This document shows positions 11,421 to 24,754 of a DNA stretch of 64,000 bases, piece by piece. The notes under the pieces are model-generated. The model did no database searches. It had not been told where the DNA came from and saw only the letters and a program-made list of their open reading frames with translations. Positions within the stretch are counted from its first letter, which is position 1. Each line of letters begins with the position of its first letter. The translations under genes were made by a program, and so were the position numbers. Source of the DNA: Cryptomeria japonica (lineage: Eukaryota; Streptophyta; Pinopsida; Cupressales; Cupressaceae); NCBI RefSeq assembly GCF_030272615.1, contig NC_081408.1:309702450-309766449 (forward strand), in the 5' to 3' direction.

Positions 11421-12926
11421 CTCTGGCCAGAGACTTAGACTCATCGGGACCATTCGAGTCCTGAGTCACTCACTAAGTACTACACTCTTCTAACAAGAAT
11501 GCATCGAGGTCACCATCCTTAGGAGTAATTAAAAATAATACAAGCTTGAATTCCGCCTCGGAATTTGGCTTAAAGCCTCGGGAAGTCAAGCGAATCCATA
11601 CGGGATTCCTTCCGAGTATGCATTGAATTAAGTTTGATTATCTTATCTTTCAATTAGGATTCTTACTCAACCAAGCCTAGACCCCACCCACGAACGCCTG
11701 AGTACGAGGGACAACTCCGTCCCAAGACTGCCTACATACCCGCTTCGGCATGGGATCAAGGCGTAAAGTATGTAGTTCTATTTTCTAATCTATGGTTTGA
11801 TGTAAACTGATTTGTGGGTACACAACCCTTTCTAGGGCCAGTGTCCTAGACAGTTTCTCTACGGTTGCTACCCACGATGGTAGCACTTAAGCGAAGGCTC
11901 GAGATGGCCTATTGCTTGTGGCCTAAAAAAAAAAGAAAAACTAGATCCTAATACTTATCATGAGCGTCACCCAATTGCAAATCACCAATAACCCTTCGAG
12001 ATGAATTAAATAAATAAAGAAAGTAAATTTCATGAGGGTATTTAACTTGACCATCCTTAAAAAGGGGGTTTACTATGGTGTATCTCAACGGATGTGAAAA
12101 TCATTTAAAAGTTATCTTATTAAATTATCGATCCAAGAGGGATTACCCGCCCCTTGGATTTTAACTTCCAATGTCCCTTATTACTCCCCGACGATTTATA
12201 GGGACGATGCCACAGACGTCGTTAATGCAGCTTTATTAGGCATTAAGTGCAGTAGTTCAACACGATGGCATTACCCATAAGCGTGACCCAGAGGCACCGT
12301 ATATACCGAACGCTGCTAGTTTTGGTTTTCCAACTTCCTTTGTTTAGTTTTCTAACTACGAATAACAAAAATGAAAGTGTAATTAATTGAAGTAACTACT
12401 TGAAGTGTAATTTGCATAATAATGACCATCACGAAACTTGCATAATAGTAATTGCATGAAAGATATAATTATTCCATAAATAATTCGCATGCTATGATCC
12501 ATTAATAAAAGCAATTAATCTATGAAAAATTCGCATGACGTAAGAAGATTTAACGAGTCCAAAATAATGATTAAATCTAAGCATTTGTATTAATGTAAGT
12601 TAATCTCTAAAGACCAATCAAGTGTCCCAATGATTCTTAATGGGTTGAGTAACTTAATTTTAGAAGAATATAGTCTACACATTAATCCCATTTTTTGTCG
12701 AAATTCAATATCTTTAAATTTACACTAAGGAAAAAAAATCATTATTTCCTAAATGTCATTATTATCAAACTTAAAAATTTAACTAAATAGTAATTAAATT
12801 AGATTATATTTATTTTTTTTAAAACCCAAATTAAAAACTTCAAATTTCGAAATGGTAAAAAAAAAACTAATTATAAACTAAATGGCAAAAAGGGCTTTGT
12901 TTTTTTTTTAAGATAGTAAATAGGGT

Positions 12927-13075
12927 TGCGGGGTGGGGACCACGGGTCCCATCACCCCTGCGGCCCTGCATGCGTAGGTCCGCAGGGATGAGGGGATGCC
13001 GCGGGCCCCCCGTACCCCTGTGACGGTTTTAATGAAACCGTCCATGCAAGCTGCCGTCATTGTACGTTGAACGTC
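12927..13075. other. GC-rich block inside the solo LTR
   Basis: A GC-rich stretch of about 150 bp in otherwise AT-rich DNA. It contains nested inverted repeats such as GCGGACC/GGTCCGC-like arms and GACGGTTTTAATGAAACCGTC (13022-13042), which would form a short hairpin. Purpose unknown; it may be an LTR regulatory region. Confidence 0.4.
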
Positions 13076-13136
13076 GTGCGTTACGGAGGCTTAAGAGGAT
13101 TTTTCTTAAAGTTTGAACGTTTTCCATTTTTTTTGT

Positions 13137-13185
13137 TATATATATATATATATGTATATGTATATAAATATATATGTTTTTATAT
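13137..13185. repeat. TA-rich microsatellite
   Basis: A run of alternating TA and TATG/TATA steps inside the solo LTR. Because it is a simple repeat I do not read it as a promoter. Confidence 0.7.
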
Positions 13186-13354
13186 ACAATATTATTATTA
13201 TTATTTTTATACAGGAGTATTGCATTATTGAATATCACTCATAGCAGGGTAGATAACAGGTAAATAACAATGTGGCAGATTAATTTCCAGGGATAAAATA
13301 CAATGAAGCAGTAACCAGAGAGGTTCTTCTTCTCTTTTTTTATTTCTTTTGTTT

Positions 13355-13615
13355 TCTACATAGGGAGATCTATTCACAGAGAAAAGGAGAAAATTTGTTT
13401 GTACACACAGGGAGATCTATTCACAGAGAATGAGATAATTTATTTCTTTTTCTTTCATTTCTTTTGTTTTTTCACACAAGGAGATTCATTCACAGAGAAA
13501 GAGATAGTTTATTTCTTTTTCTTTCATTTCTTTTGTTTTTTTTCATACAGGGAGATTCATTCCCAGAGAAAGAGATGGTTTATTTATATACACAGGGAAA
13601 ATCTTTCAAAAAAAG
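13355..13615. repeat. Four copies of GGGAGAT..CATTCACAGAGAA separated by T-rich DNA
   Basis: Cores near 13363, 13410, 13479 and 13551 are spaced 47, 69 and 72 bp apart by T-rich filler (TTTCTTTTTCTTTCATTTC). The last two units are most alike. The open frame at 13399-13656 merely reads through the array. Confidence 0.7.
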
Positions 13616-13763
13616 GAAATGTTAAATGTATTTTTACAGAGGATTTAGAAAACTAGAAGATGAGAAATCTTAGAAAGATTGATTATAGCAAGATCCTTTC
13701 GAATACACAGTTCAGACTTTAAATCAATAACCAGAGAAATAAAACATTTCAGACTTTAAATCA

Positions 13764-14131
13764 ATAAACTAGAAAAAAGAATATATTTCAGACTTAAATC
13801 AATAATCTAATCTCTTAAACCATTTAATCTACTTCTTATACACTTTAGACTTAAATCAATAAACTAGAGAAAAGAATATATTTCAGACTTAAATCAATAA
13901 TCTAATCTCTTAAACCATTTAATCTACTTCTTATACAATTCAGACTTAAATCAATAAACTAGAGAAAAGAATATATTTCAGACTTAAATCAATAATCTAA
14001 TCTCTTAAACCATTTAATCTACTTCTTATACAATTCAGACTTAAATCAATAAACTAGAGAAAAGAATATATTTTAGACTTAAATCAATAATCTAATCTCT
14101 TAAACCATTTAATCTACTTATTATCAAGACT
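13764..14131. repeat. 95-bp tandem repeat, almost four units
   Basis: AATAAACTAG recurs at 13764, 13858, 13953 and 14048, a period of about 95 bp, with few mismatches between units; the last unit is incomplete. Two shorter, diverged partial units precede it from about 13690. It lies inside the solo LTR. Confidence 0.85.
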
Positions 14132-14725
14132 GAAACTAATTTCTTATCAAAAACAAATGAATTTCATTCTCCTAAAATAATTTAATCAAATCTAATCTAC
14201 AACAAGAATAAGATTCATGAAACTAAGTTTGAAAGAACCTGGGTGCTTGAAAATGGTGTAGAGTCTTCCTTGATCCTCCAAATTGAAGAGAAGTCCTCCC
14301 AACAAAATCTTAGGTGAAAATAAAAATTGACTACAAAGGAGAATTTAACTTGCAGAATTTCTTATGGAATAGCCAACCACTCCTTTTGAAACTTGTACCT
14401 CTTTTATAAAAGAGTTTTCAAATTCCCACTACCTAATTATTAATTGAAAAAAAAGAGATTCTCTCCCAATTTGGCCTCCATGCAAATTGATTAGGCTTAG
14501 TGGGAGGAGTTACATGCAAGGGTGGTGGAGAAGCCTCTAGAAGCTTCTTATTCCTCCTACAACATGTGCCTTAATTTGGGTGAGGGAAATTAAATAACCA
14601 ATTAAAAATATATATATATTTTCCATGTGTGTGTGTGTTTTATTATTTTTATTCCCTTACAATATTCATTCAATATAATAGAGTTTTGTATTTAAATAAA
14701 AAGGTGATAAAGGAGGGTTGTGACA

Positions 14726-14730
14726 AAAAT
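14726..14730. repeat. Right target-site duplication AAAAT of the solo LTR
   Basis: Matches 11169-11173 and directly follows the ...GTGACA terminus. Confidence 0.6.
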
Positions 14731-17700
14731 TATCCAAACAAAATGTAATTTTTTACTATTTATAGTTTTATGTAATAAAAAATTCTATTTATTAATAAAA
14801 AATTCAAATTTTGTTTGCAAATCTACTATTTCCTATAATGTCTAAATTATTTAATACATACACAGAAGAAGTATATATTAGTTTTCTGCATATACAATCC
14901 ATAATTTCTTTACTCAAAATATTTTTTTATTAATAAATACGCTTCAGAAATTTAAATATTTTTCTTCTCATGTCTCTTAAAAAAATATTTTTAAAAATAA
15001 ATACATGAAAAAAATATAATTTAAAGGCAATGTGATTAGGAAAATTAAAAATCCCTTATTTGGTAAATTGGAAAGAATTATTAAGTGTTTTTAATAAATT
15101 CATGTGCTCATAAAGACAAATTTTATAGAATTTTTTTGAGTTTGCAGTTTAATTTTGTGAATTGGTGTCATGATTTTATTTTTCTAGCCCAGAATCTGAA
15201 GGCTGAAATTTTAGGCTAGTGTGAGCTCCCCAAAACTATAATCATTTGTATTTTTCTTATTGTCTTAGTTTTTTTGAGTGCTTCATAAAATCTTGAAACC
15301 TAATGGAATTGCATAAGAACCTAAACTGTTATTGGGAAAACTCAAAACACCCTAGCACATCAGCCTTGTGGCTAAGAAACATCCTCCTATTACTAAAAAG
15401 GTTTAAAATTACATGTATCATTGTAATTGGTAGGATTTAGTCTCTTTAGATAAATCATCCCCAAGCTTTCTTGATCTAAGAGGATTATCAAATAAGGACC
15501 AAAGTGAATTGTGAAAAATGATCATTAAGTTTATAAGGCTGTGAAGAGTCTACTAACATGCCACTCTTTCTCCTATTACTCGCTAGATAAAACTCTTTTA
15601 TATTAGGAACTAACCACACTAAATATGCCTCCATATGTATGTAGCCTTTTGTTTTTGTTATACATCAAGATCTCCATTGGGGCAATGATCATCCTATGTT
15701 ATAGTGTACACCTATTTATCCAACAATAAGAGCTTGCCTTTAAATTCTAGTCTCTATTTTTGTCTCTTGTACAACCATGTTGGAAAAATACACTGGTTTG
15801 AAATCCATGAATGTGGACTCAACACTATCATCCCATCCATCTTTTTTTTGAATAGGTATAGTTGCAAGTGAACTATAATTTCTATGTATATAATTTTTCT
15901 CCCCCTTCTTATAGATAAAACAAGAATTTAGTGGTGTCATCTTTTCTTCAAAAAGAAATTCTTTTTGTATCTTTTGATAGTTATCCTTGAGCATTAGCAA
16001 TCCGGTAAAAGATAAAAAGATCTAAGATAATAGAGAGCTTGAGATTTTCAATTAAAAATGCTACATGTTCATGGAAATGGAGGTTTTATAGGTGTGAGAA
16101 TAACACTTAAAAGTTCACAAAAAAAATGGATTTTTATTTGAATATCTAAACGCTTAGTCTTAAACTTATTACTATGAAAGTTGGATTACTCTTATTGTAG
16201 GTCTTTCCCAATACAAAATTCATAACTAGTAATGAATAATCCATGCTTCATATTTTAAAGAATTGTGAATATAAAGACAAATAAACTAGCATTACCATAC
16301 AAGAACAAAAAATGGTATTTTATAACAACCATGGTTGAAATAATGCATTCTATAGTAACACATAAAAATTATGGGAATTCAAGTCAAGTCACATCTCCAA
16401 AGGTAAAGGTTACATTTTTATAGTCAAATTAAAAAGTCAAGTGGGTAGGTAATTATCTTTTGTGGACACTTTAGCTAAATAAGCTTCATAATTGCATAAA
16501 ATAGTTAGCATAATTTTGCCCTATTTTTCATCACAAAATGGTTTGTGACTTTAAAACCCACCCTCTACACTTTAATACAATTTCAAGAGAACTTCTAAAG
16601 ATGAAAGAGAAAAATCACATTGAATTTATAGGTGGCTATTTAATTTCCTTTAAATATTTTGGAAATGAATGGTGACATGTAAGTGGACCTCAAAACTTTT
16701 ATTCTATGGATGCTTAGAATTTTTTGTGGTTCAAATTTGATAGGAATAATTAATCATTGACCCATACTCAAAATATTCCTTTCAACATGTCTTGTGGAAT
16801 GGGAGAAATATTATGATTTATGGTAAGTCAAGTCATTTACCAAGCGACTTTTTGCAATACATTCAACTCCCCATTCTTACTCAAAATGGGTAGCAAAGAT
16901 ATGGTTACAGTTTTACAGTCATATAATTGACTTGACAATGTAGAAGGTTTCTATTTAGAAAGATTATTATACTTATTATTACTATAATGTATTTTGGGGC
17001 TTTGTATATGTCGTTGTGAAATATCAATGTTTGTTTCTAATTCTTGACAACTAACTATAAGCTAAGGTGTATAACACATTATGGATAAAGGGTATGGTTT
17101 TAACTTCCCCCAGAGAAGAAATAATTGGATAAAAATGAACCTCCCAGACATCCAAGACCATGAAGAGGAATAGAGGGTATTGACAAGTGCCCTCAACCAT
17201 CACATTGTTTTAAAATATCTCTCAAAACCGTTCTTCAACAATCACCAACGACCTTCAAATAACAAGTCCAAACCTCTCTTGCAAAGCTCCTCTCCACCTC
17301 AATAGAAGAGGAGACCACCTCAATAGGAATAGTAGAGGGATAAAATGCAGATGAAGAGCCACTCTTTATCCAACTCCGCATCAAAGTAGCCAAAGACCAG
17401 AAAATATCTCATAAAATAACTTCCAACCTCTCCCACAAGGAGAATCTGCAGCTCCATATGGGACACCACCACCCCAATAGGAATTGTAAAAGAGGAGGAA
17501 AGGAGTAGAAAGAGCCAAACCAAATCCATAGCCACAAGAATAAACCCCATCTCAATAGGAGAAAGCTACACCTCCATAAAATCCACACACATATATATAT
17601 ACCAAGAGAATAGCAACACAAGCCCACTTGAGAAAAGATAAAACTAGAGAACGACAAGCTCTAACGAGACTAAGCACATCCCCAAAACTAGAAACTTCCC

Positions 17701-18176
17701 TTATCCAAAAATAGGGAAAACAAATAGCCAAAATGTGCCCTTAAAAATTAGTAGCAACAAAATGATAAGTAAAAGGCATGAAAGGAAGATCAAAGAAAAA
17801 TCACAAAGCCCTGAAAAGAAAAGGGAAGAATGCCACGTCAAAGCCACAAAATAGGGACCTAACCCTCACAAAAACAACCATAAGAAGAACATAATGGAAA
17901 AACAAAAGTGGTGCCACTTAATAGCCCCAACAAAGAGGTCATCATACAAGGAGAAAAGGGTCTTAACATCACTAAAGAAAAGGGAAAATAATCACCAAAA
18001 CCCCCAAAATGAGAACTCAGACAACACATGCCATCACCAAAAAAGAATCTACCACCTATAGAGTGGCCAAGAAAGCCATAAAATAATAGGAAACATTTGG
18101 AGAGGTGAACCTAGAGAACCTAAAATGGTACAACAAAAACCCTCGCTAGTAAAACTTGTAAATACAATACCTCTAG
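14731..18176. other. AT-rich DNA, no gene recognised
   Basis: About 3.4 kb with only short frames, such as 15740-16000 (-) and 17320-17657 (-), that lack known motifs and composition typical of genes. The stretch 17280-17560 repeats phrases like CACCTCAATAG(G)A several times and looks like decayed repeat DNA. I see no structural RNA. Confidence 0.4.
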
Positions 18177-19845
18177 TGATCTTAGAACATACATCATTGA
18201 CCATGGAAAAGCTAACATAAGAAAAAAGACACACCACTACCCTACACACCTACTAGATCTGCCTTCTCCACTATAAAAACCCTAACTCTAACCATAAAAC
18301 CAAAAGGATAACTAAACTTAAGGAAAGGGAAAAGAGAGAAGATCCACTTGAGGTAGTAGGGGCACCACATTCTTCTCCAAATCCACCACAACAAGGCTAA
18401 GAGAAATCCTAGATAGCTAGGCAAAGAAAGACATGGCCACAACCACAAAGAGTATACAAATCCCACCTCTCTCCACTTCCCCATCATTCACATCCTTTGT
18501 GTCTGAATCATTTTATGCCTCTGTAGACACCTATCTGAAAATAATTCTATTGCTGCACTTCACTTGCATGCCCTAGCCTATCATTTTCCTTTCTTCTATT
18601 TTCCTCTATTTACCTCAAAGTTATTTTATAGTTTTAATTTTATTTAATATATCAATTATGTTTTATTTTTTATAACTACGCCTATCAACCAGATTATTAT
18701 TTCATATATGATGTATTTGATTGATGTCTATTCTCATTTAAATTTAATTAATTAAATTGTTATCAAAGAGATCAAATATTTACCTTAAAAAATATTTATA
18801 ATTAGAATATTTGTAAAATTATTTTATTATTATTTTTTTTAATACAATTATTAATAACTAGTTAAGTAATATTCACTACAATAGTATTGTCTTCATGTAA
18901 TTTGAGTTTTTTTATTTGATTTATAAGCTTCAAAAAAATGGATCTTAGTTGTCGAGGATGGTAGTTGGATAATTTTTTTTGACGTATAATATTTTCTTAA
19001 ATAATTCAATTTTGCATGTATATTATTCAAGCTTTAACTAAAATTAAATAAAAGAATCTATGATTGTTGGAAGAATTAATATCATTTTCATCATGCTTAT
19101 AAATATTGAATAGTATAATATTTGTTGATTGAAAATATATATAAAGAAATTTCTAGAACTTATAACCTAAATTTTTTTTGAAACATTAAATAATGTTAAA
19201 TAAAACAATTTTTGGTTGTTGGGAAATATATCAACATTTTTGCACTATTAGTAAATTTGTTGATAATATAACCTTAATTCATTGAGAAAATATATAAAAT
19301 AATTTCTTGAAGTTTATTTGATTTGTAAATGTTGAAATTAATGGATCTTAGAACTTGAGGAAGGTCGTTGGGAAAGCTTATTTTACTTATAAACTTTTGA
19401 AAATATTAGTTCTTAATAGTCAAGAAATATTATTTCACAAATAGTTCAAGTTTATCTTTACATTGTTCAAACTTTAAATAAAGTTAAATAAAAGAATTAT
19501 TGTTGGGAGTACTAATACCATTTCAATCATGTTTGTATATATATTGAATAATAGAATCTTTGTTTGTTGAAAAAATATATAAAGATATTTCTAGAATTCA
19601 GAATATAAAAGTTTGTTGAAAGATTAAATAAAGTTAAATAAGAGAATCTTTGGTGGTTGAGAATTTTTAAACCATTTTAACACTATTTGTAAATTTTTTG
19701 ATAATAGAACCTTAAGTTCATTGAGAAAATATATAAAAGAATCTCTTTGACTTATAAGATAAAAAAATCTATTTTCATTATAGAAATATAAAACAAAGTT
19801 AAATAGAATAATGTCTAATGATTACAAAATTATTCCCATTTAATT
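18177..19845 (+). repeat. Dispersed repeat, copy 1 (about 1.67 kb)
   Basis: Direct match to 22258-24226, with sequence such as ATTAATTAAATTGTTATCAAAG and ACCACTACC shared in the same order over the whole length. Inside each copy a shorter motif (AAAGTTAAATAAAAGAATC followed by TGTTGG) recurs three or four times at intervals of a few hundred bp, so the unit is itself built from older duplications. No coding domain seen. It may be a segmental duplicate or two insertions of one unknown element. Confidence 0.7.
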
Positions 19846-22257
19846 ATTATTTTTAAATATTAAATAATAAATATTTGGTATTTAAAAAAATATTAAAGGT
19901 TACAGGAGGAAACAACAAAAATCGGAATATATACACATGTGAAGATGGCATTTTTAACCCTTAGAATTTATGGAAGTTTTAACTACATTTTTTAAATTTG
20001 CAATGGGTCAAAATTGGACATCCTTAAATTAAATTATTTTATCAAAGATCTTTCCAAATATATATGGTACAATTTTCAAGGTGTGAAATTTCAATGTGTC
20101 AAGCAGTTAGCTAAGGGATTTCGTTTTAGATATAGTATTAGAGGTCATGAGTAATAATTAAGCCAGAAAATGGTACTTAAGTTTGCTAGTTAAGATTTGT
20201 GAGATTATATTTAGAATATTCTAGACCTAATAATAATACCAATGGTTGTCCTTCCACTTATATCTTGGATGTAGAAGTAAGTTAAATTTAATGTTGCCAA
20301 TTTAAGTTTTATTAGCATAAATCTTAAAAAGATTCATTACAAAAATTGTCAATAGTCTTGAAAGTGAAATGTTTTGTATGTTATTAAAGGGTTATAGTTC
20401 AATTGATTGAATGTAATTGGTGATGATGATTGCATGTTTCTCAATTACGCAATCCATCAAGATTCAATTTCTCAGAGATATGAAATAATGTAAAGGATAA
20501 GTCTAAGAATATGCACTCTCAATTGAAGAGATAAGAAAATCATTTGCGTAGCTAATAGAACGATCTTACTATTCAATACAAGAACATTATGGATAATTAT
20601 TATTTTTCACTATCACAAATGGCTTCCTAGGATCGATATTAATCTATTATTAATTAATCATCATACCTTTCCATTTATTAAATATTCATCACATCTATCA
20701 TATTTAAAATTAATCAACAATTTACTATTTATTTATCATTAATTAATCATCATTTGTTGCATTATTATTTATTAATATTTTGGTTATTCATTTATCGACA
20801 TAGTAAATAGTCTTTTATTATTTAATTGAATCAGAACTATTTATCTATTTTTACTCGTGTAGATGCTCCCTTACAACCTAATGATGGATCATAGACTATG
20901 AACTGAAACATTGATGCAAAATTAACTCATACACAGTTGAATCTAGAAATCTTCGTATAATCGATCAATCAATCAATTATGGACTATTGAAATCTAATAA
21001 GTTTATCTAATTGTCTATTTTTCAATATGTAACTTGAATTTATATTATTCATCTCACTCATAAACTTCATCTTCTGACTAGAAAATTTTATTTCTAGCAC
21101 TAATTAACATTGTCTTTGAATTAGAAATTTCTCCTTCTCATTTATCAATTTAATAAATTAAATATTTTATTATTACCCTAGATTTCAAGTTTGAAATGAT
21201 AATTTTCTAATTTCAAATGAATTGACTCCATAATTAGTCCAATTAACTTCAAGTCATTGACTTAATCCTCATTCATTCATTTAATATTTTTAGAAAGTAT
21301 AAATACTTTCACGTTCTTACTATTTTAAAAAAGCAAGTCTTTATACATGTATATTATGTTAAAATTTAAGATTAATAAATACAAATGTTATTCTACTAAG
21401 TTGTGTTCACATTGACTAATGAGCAAGTTTCCTTTACTCCAATTTCATGCTTACATTTTGTCAAATAAATGTGAATACACTAACCTTTCATCTAACCTTT
21501 CTATTTGTAGATGTCTAGAGATTTTTATCTCATAGGTTGCTAGTATCCTTTATGGTATTTTGGTGAACAAGTTTTATAGGAGGCTCTTTGTTGGAGGAGT
21601 ATCCCTAGATGTGAGAGAAATCTTGCATCATCCAAAAATAATTTATTTAATTTTTTGAATAGCATAGTTCTAAATGTTTTGATGAATAAATCAATGTAAT
21701 AAATCCTAAAATATTTAATGAATTTTCTGGCAAAGTCATAAGATTTTAACTTGCACAAGAGAGTGACACATGTTAGTAGACTATTCATTGCATATTCTTG
21801 GAATCTTCCAATTTGAACATGGGTGGTGATGGTTATAGGAGAGTAAGAATTTTTAAATATTAAATTTATCATTTACAAGTCCATTTATTCACCCAAGGGA
21901 CACAAGGCAATGTATGTCTTACTACATATTCTTGTGGAGTTATGGAGCTATCATAATTGACTCGTTTGATTGGCTCGTAGTGGAGGTGGCCATGTGCAAC
22001 ATAAATAATACTTTTAATATTTTATTTATTATTTTATGTTCACATACATATTTGGATGTGGTATTTGGGGAAAAATATGACTTTATTTTGATAAAATATA
22101 TTTATTTTCATTGGTAGAAGTTGAGTAGGGCTTATGTAGAATTATGGTAATATTTAATGTAAATTTTGAATGGTTTTTGGATTGATTTCCAATATCAATG
22201 TGAGATTTAATTAGGTTACCCAATAAAGGGTAGTTGTTGTTGAATACTACCAAATAT
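19846..22257. other. AT-rich DNA between the repeat copies, no gene recognised
   Basis: About 2.4 kb. The frames at 21540-21872 (-) and 21914-22117 (+) are AT-driven and show no motif. Nothing else supported. Confidence 0.4.
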
Positions 22258-24226
22258 TGAGCTTAGAACAAACATCATCCACCATGGAAAAGCTACAGGG
22301 GCTTCATTGGCTAGACAATATTATATCATGTGAATTCATATCAGGGGGTTTAATATCCCAAAAATGAGGGTACAATATATTTCCCATCAGTGAAAATAGG
22401 GGTCTTTTTAATTCTAGCTATGAAAAAATACAATATCTAGTGAAAATAGGGGGCTTTTTATTTCAGGTTGTGTATTATGAGGGGGTGACAAAAAAGGAGT
22501 TTAGGGCAATAATTTTTGAAAATAGGAGGACTCTTTAGTATGCCATGAATGTATGTGCTATAACCCACGTTCACTAAGTGAAGCCCTCGTGGTAAAAGCC
22601 CATAAAAGCAAAAAACACACCACTACCTTGTGCATCCACTAGATTTGCCTTCTTCACTATGAAGTCCCTAGCTCCAACCACAAAACTTGAAGGATCAACT
22701 AAAATTAAGGCAAGGAAAAAGAAAGAAGGTCCATTGAAGGTAGAAAGGGAACCACATTCTTGACCAATTGCACCACAACAAGGCTAAGAGAAACCCTATA
22801 CAATCATAAAAAGAAAGAAATGGCCATAACCATAAAGAGTCTATAGATCCCACCTCTCTCCACTGTGTCATCATTCACATCCTTTGTGTCTAAATTGTTC
22901 TCTACCCTTTTAGATGCCCCTCTAAAAACTATTCTACTACTACACTTCACTTGCATGCCCCTCATTTTCCTTTCTTCTATTTGTCTCAAAGTTATTTTAT
23001 AGCTTTAATTTTATTTAATATATCAGTTATGTTTTAGTTTTATAATTACACTTATTAGCCAAATTATTATTTCACATATAATGTATTCTATTGATTTCTA
23101 TGCTCATTTAAATTTAATTAATTCAATTGTTATCAAAGAGATAAATTTATAATTTATATTTAGAAAAAATTTAAATTTATTTTCTAAAAAGGTAACTAAG
23201 TTTTTTATAGGATTATTAATAATTAATTAAGTAATATTCACTACTATCGTACTATTGTACTGTCTTAGGTAATTTGAAAATTTGTATTTGATTTATAAGC
23301 TTAAAAATGGTGGATCTTAGTAGTTGACGAAGGTAGTTGGATAATATTTTTTAAATAATCCAATTTTACATGTATATTGCTCAAACTTTAACTAAAGTTA
23401 AATAAAACAATCTTTGATTGTTGGAAGAATTGATATCATTTTAACCATGCTGGTAACTATATTGAATAATAGAATATTTGTTGATTGAAAAAATATATAA
23501 AGAAATTTCTTAGAATAACAACTTAAATTTTTTTGAAACATTGAATAAAGTTAAATAAAAGAATTTTTGGTTGTTGGGAAATTTATTAACATTTTCACAT
23601 TATCTCTAAATTTGTTGATAATATAATATTAATTCATCAAGAAAATATATAAAAGAATCTCTTAAAGTTTATTTGATTTATAAGTGTTGAAATTGATGGA
23701 TATTAGTACTTGAGGAAGGTAGTTGGGAAATCTTATTCTACTTATAAACTTTTGAAAATTTTAGTTCTTAATAGTTGAGAAATATTATTTCAAGCATGCA
23801 AATTCTTTTAAATAGTTCAATTTTATCTTTATATTGCTCGAACTTTAAATAAAGTTAAATAAAAGAATCTTTCTTGTTGGAATTGCTAAATACCATTTTA
23901 ATCATGTTTGTAAATATATTGAATAATAGAATCTTTGTTGGTTGAAAAAATATATAAAGATATCTCTAGAATTTATAACATAAAAGTTTGTTAAAATATT
24001 AAATAAAGTTAATTAAAAGAATCTTTGGTGGTTGAGAATTTTATTACCATTTTAACACTATTTGTAAATTTGTTGATAATAGAACCTTAACTTCATTGAG
24101 AAAATATATGAAAGAATCTCTTTGACTTACAAAATAAAAAGATCTATTTCCATTATAAAAGCATAAAATAAATTTAAATGAAATAATGTCCAATGATTAG
24201 AAAAATTATTCCTATTTAAAAATATT
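22258..24226 (+). repeat. Dispersed repeat, copy 2, with internal insertion
   Basis: Second copy of the repeat at 18177-19845 in the same orientation. Relative to copy 1 it has about 300 extra bp at 22297-22605, between CCATGGAAAAGCTA and the ACACACCACTACC segment. It ends just where the inverted-repeat nest (24226) begins. Confidence 0.7.
22297..22605. other. About 300-bp segment present only in repeat copy 2
   Basis: Absent from copy 1 at the matching point. It contains two near-repeats of AGTGAAAATAGGGG(T/G)CTTTTTA about 60 bp apart. No clean terminal repeats or target duplication; either an insertion in copy 2 or a deletion in copy 1. Confidence 0.5.
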
Positions 24227-24754
24227 TTTAAAAATCACAAGAGTCTGATCGAAACATTGATGATGAAAACTCTTATACAATCGGATCGAAGAACAAAAAT
24301 AGTTGATATTATAGATTATGAAAATCTAATAGAAAAACAAGAGTAAAAAAATTATACATTTATTATGGATTTTAGAAATTTAATTTTATTAATTGAAATA
24401 TGTAATTTACTTCCATCTTCAAACTAAATATCACTAAATATCACTCGAATAGGTTAAAAAAGATGAGTCAATCATTGATGACATCAAAACTTTCATGCCA
24501 ACTTGTGAGGAGAATGCAAAACATAAACCATTTGTAAAACATTTAGTTGACCAGGGACTCTTTTCATATTTAAGGAGAGCCATGAAACATTATAACTAAT
24601 ATTGAGAATTTTTTGGTAAATGAGAAACCAAAAACTTGCATAGGACGGTGATTGATTTAAAAAACTTTGAAACAATTGAAGAGCATTATGGAAGCTCAAG
24701 CATTATTTCAATGGTAGTAGATAGTTATTTAAACAATAATAATGATTGGAATGA

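Larger units (their letters stand above)
11174..14725. mobile_element. Apparent solo LTR, 3.55 kb
   Basis: Starts TGTGATAACCCACC and ends as the reverse complement of TGTCACAACCCTCC: 11 of 14 terminal bases match in inverted order, with the TG...CA ends of an LTR. It is flanked by AAAAT on both sides. No coding domain lies inside, which fits an LTR left by recombination between the two LTRs of a full element. LTRs of 3-5 kb are known in plant Tat/Ogre elements. Internal arrays are listed separately. A palindromic TATA-like TTTTATAAAA is at about 14403-14413. Orientation is unresolved. Alternative: a non-autonomous element with no internal region. Confidence 0.6.

Noticed and set aside
13137-13185. 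TATA-like promoter in the TA microsatellite
   Set aside because: Simple repeat with no positional support.
13399-13656. 85-codon frame rich in Phe
   Set aside because: Reads through the T-rich repeat array in the solo LTR.
15740-16000. 86-codon minus frame as a small gene
   Set aside because: No motif, AT-driven composition, no neighbouring exon signals.
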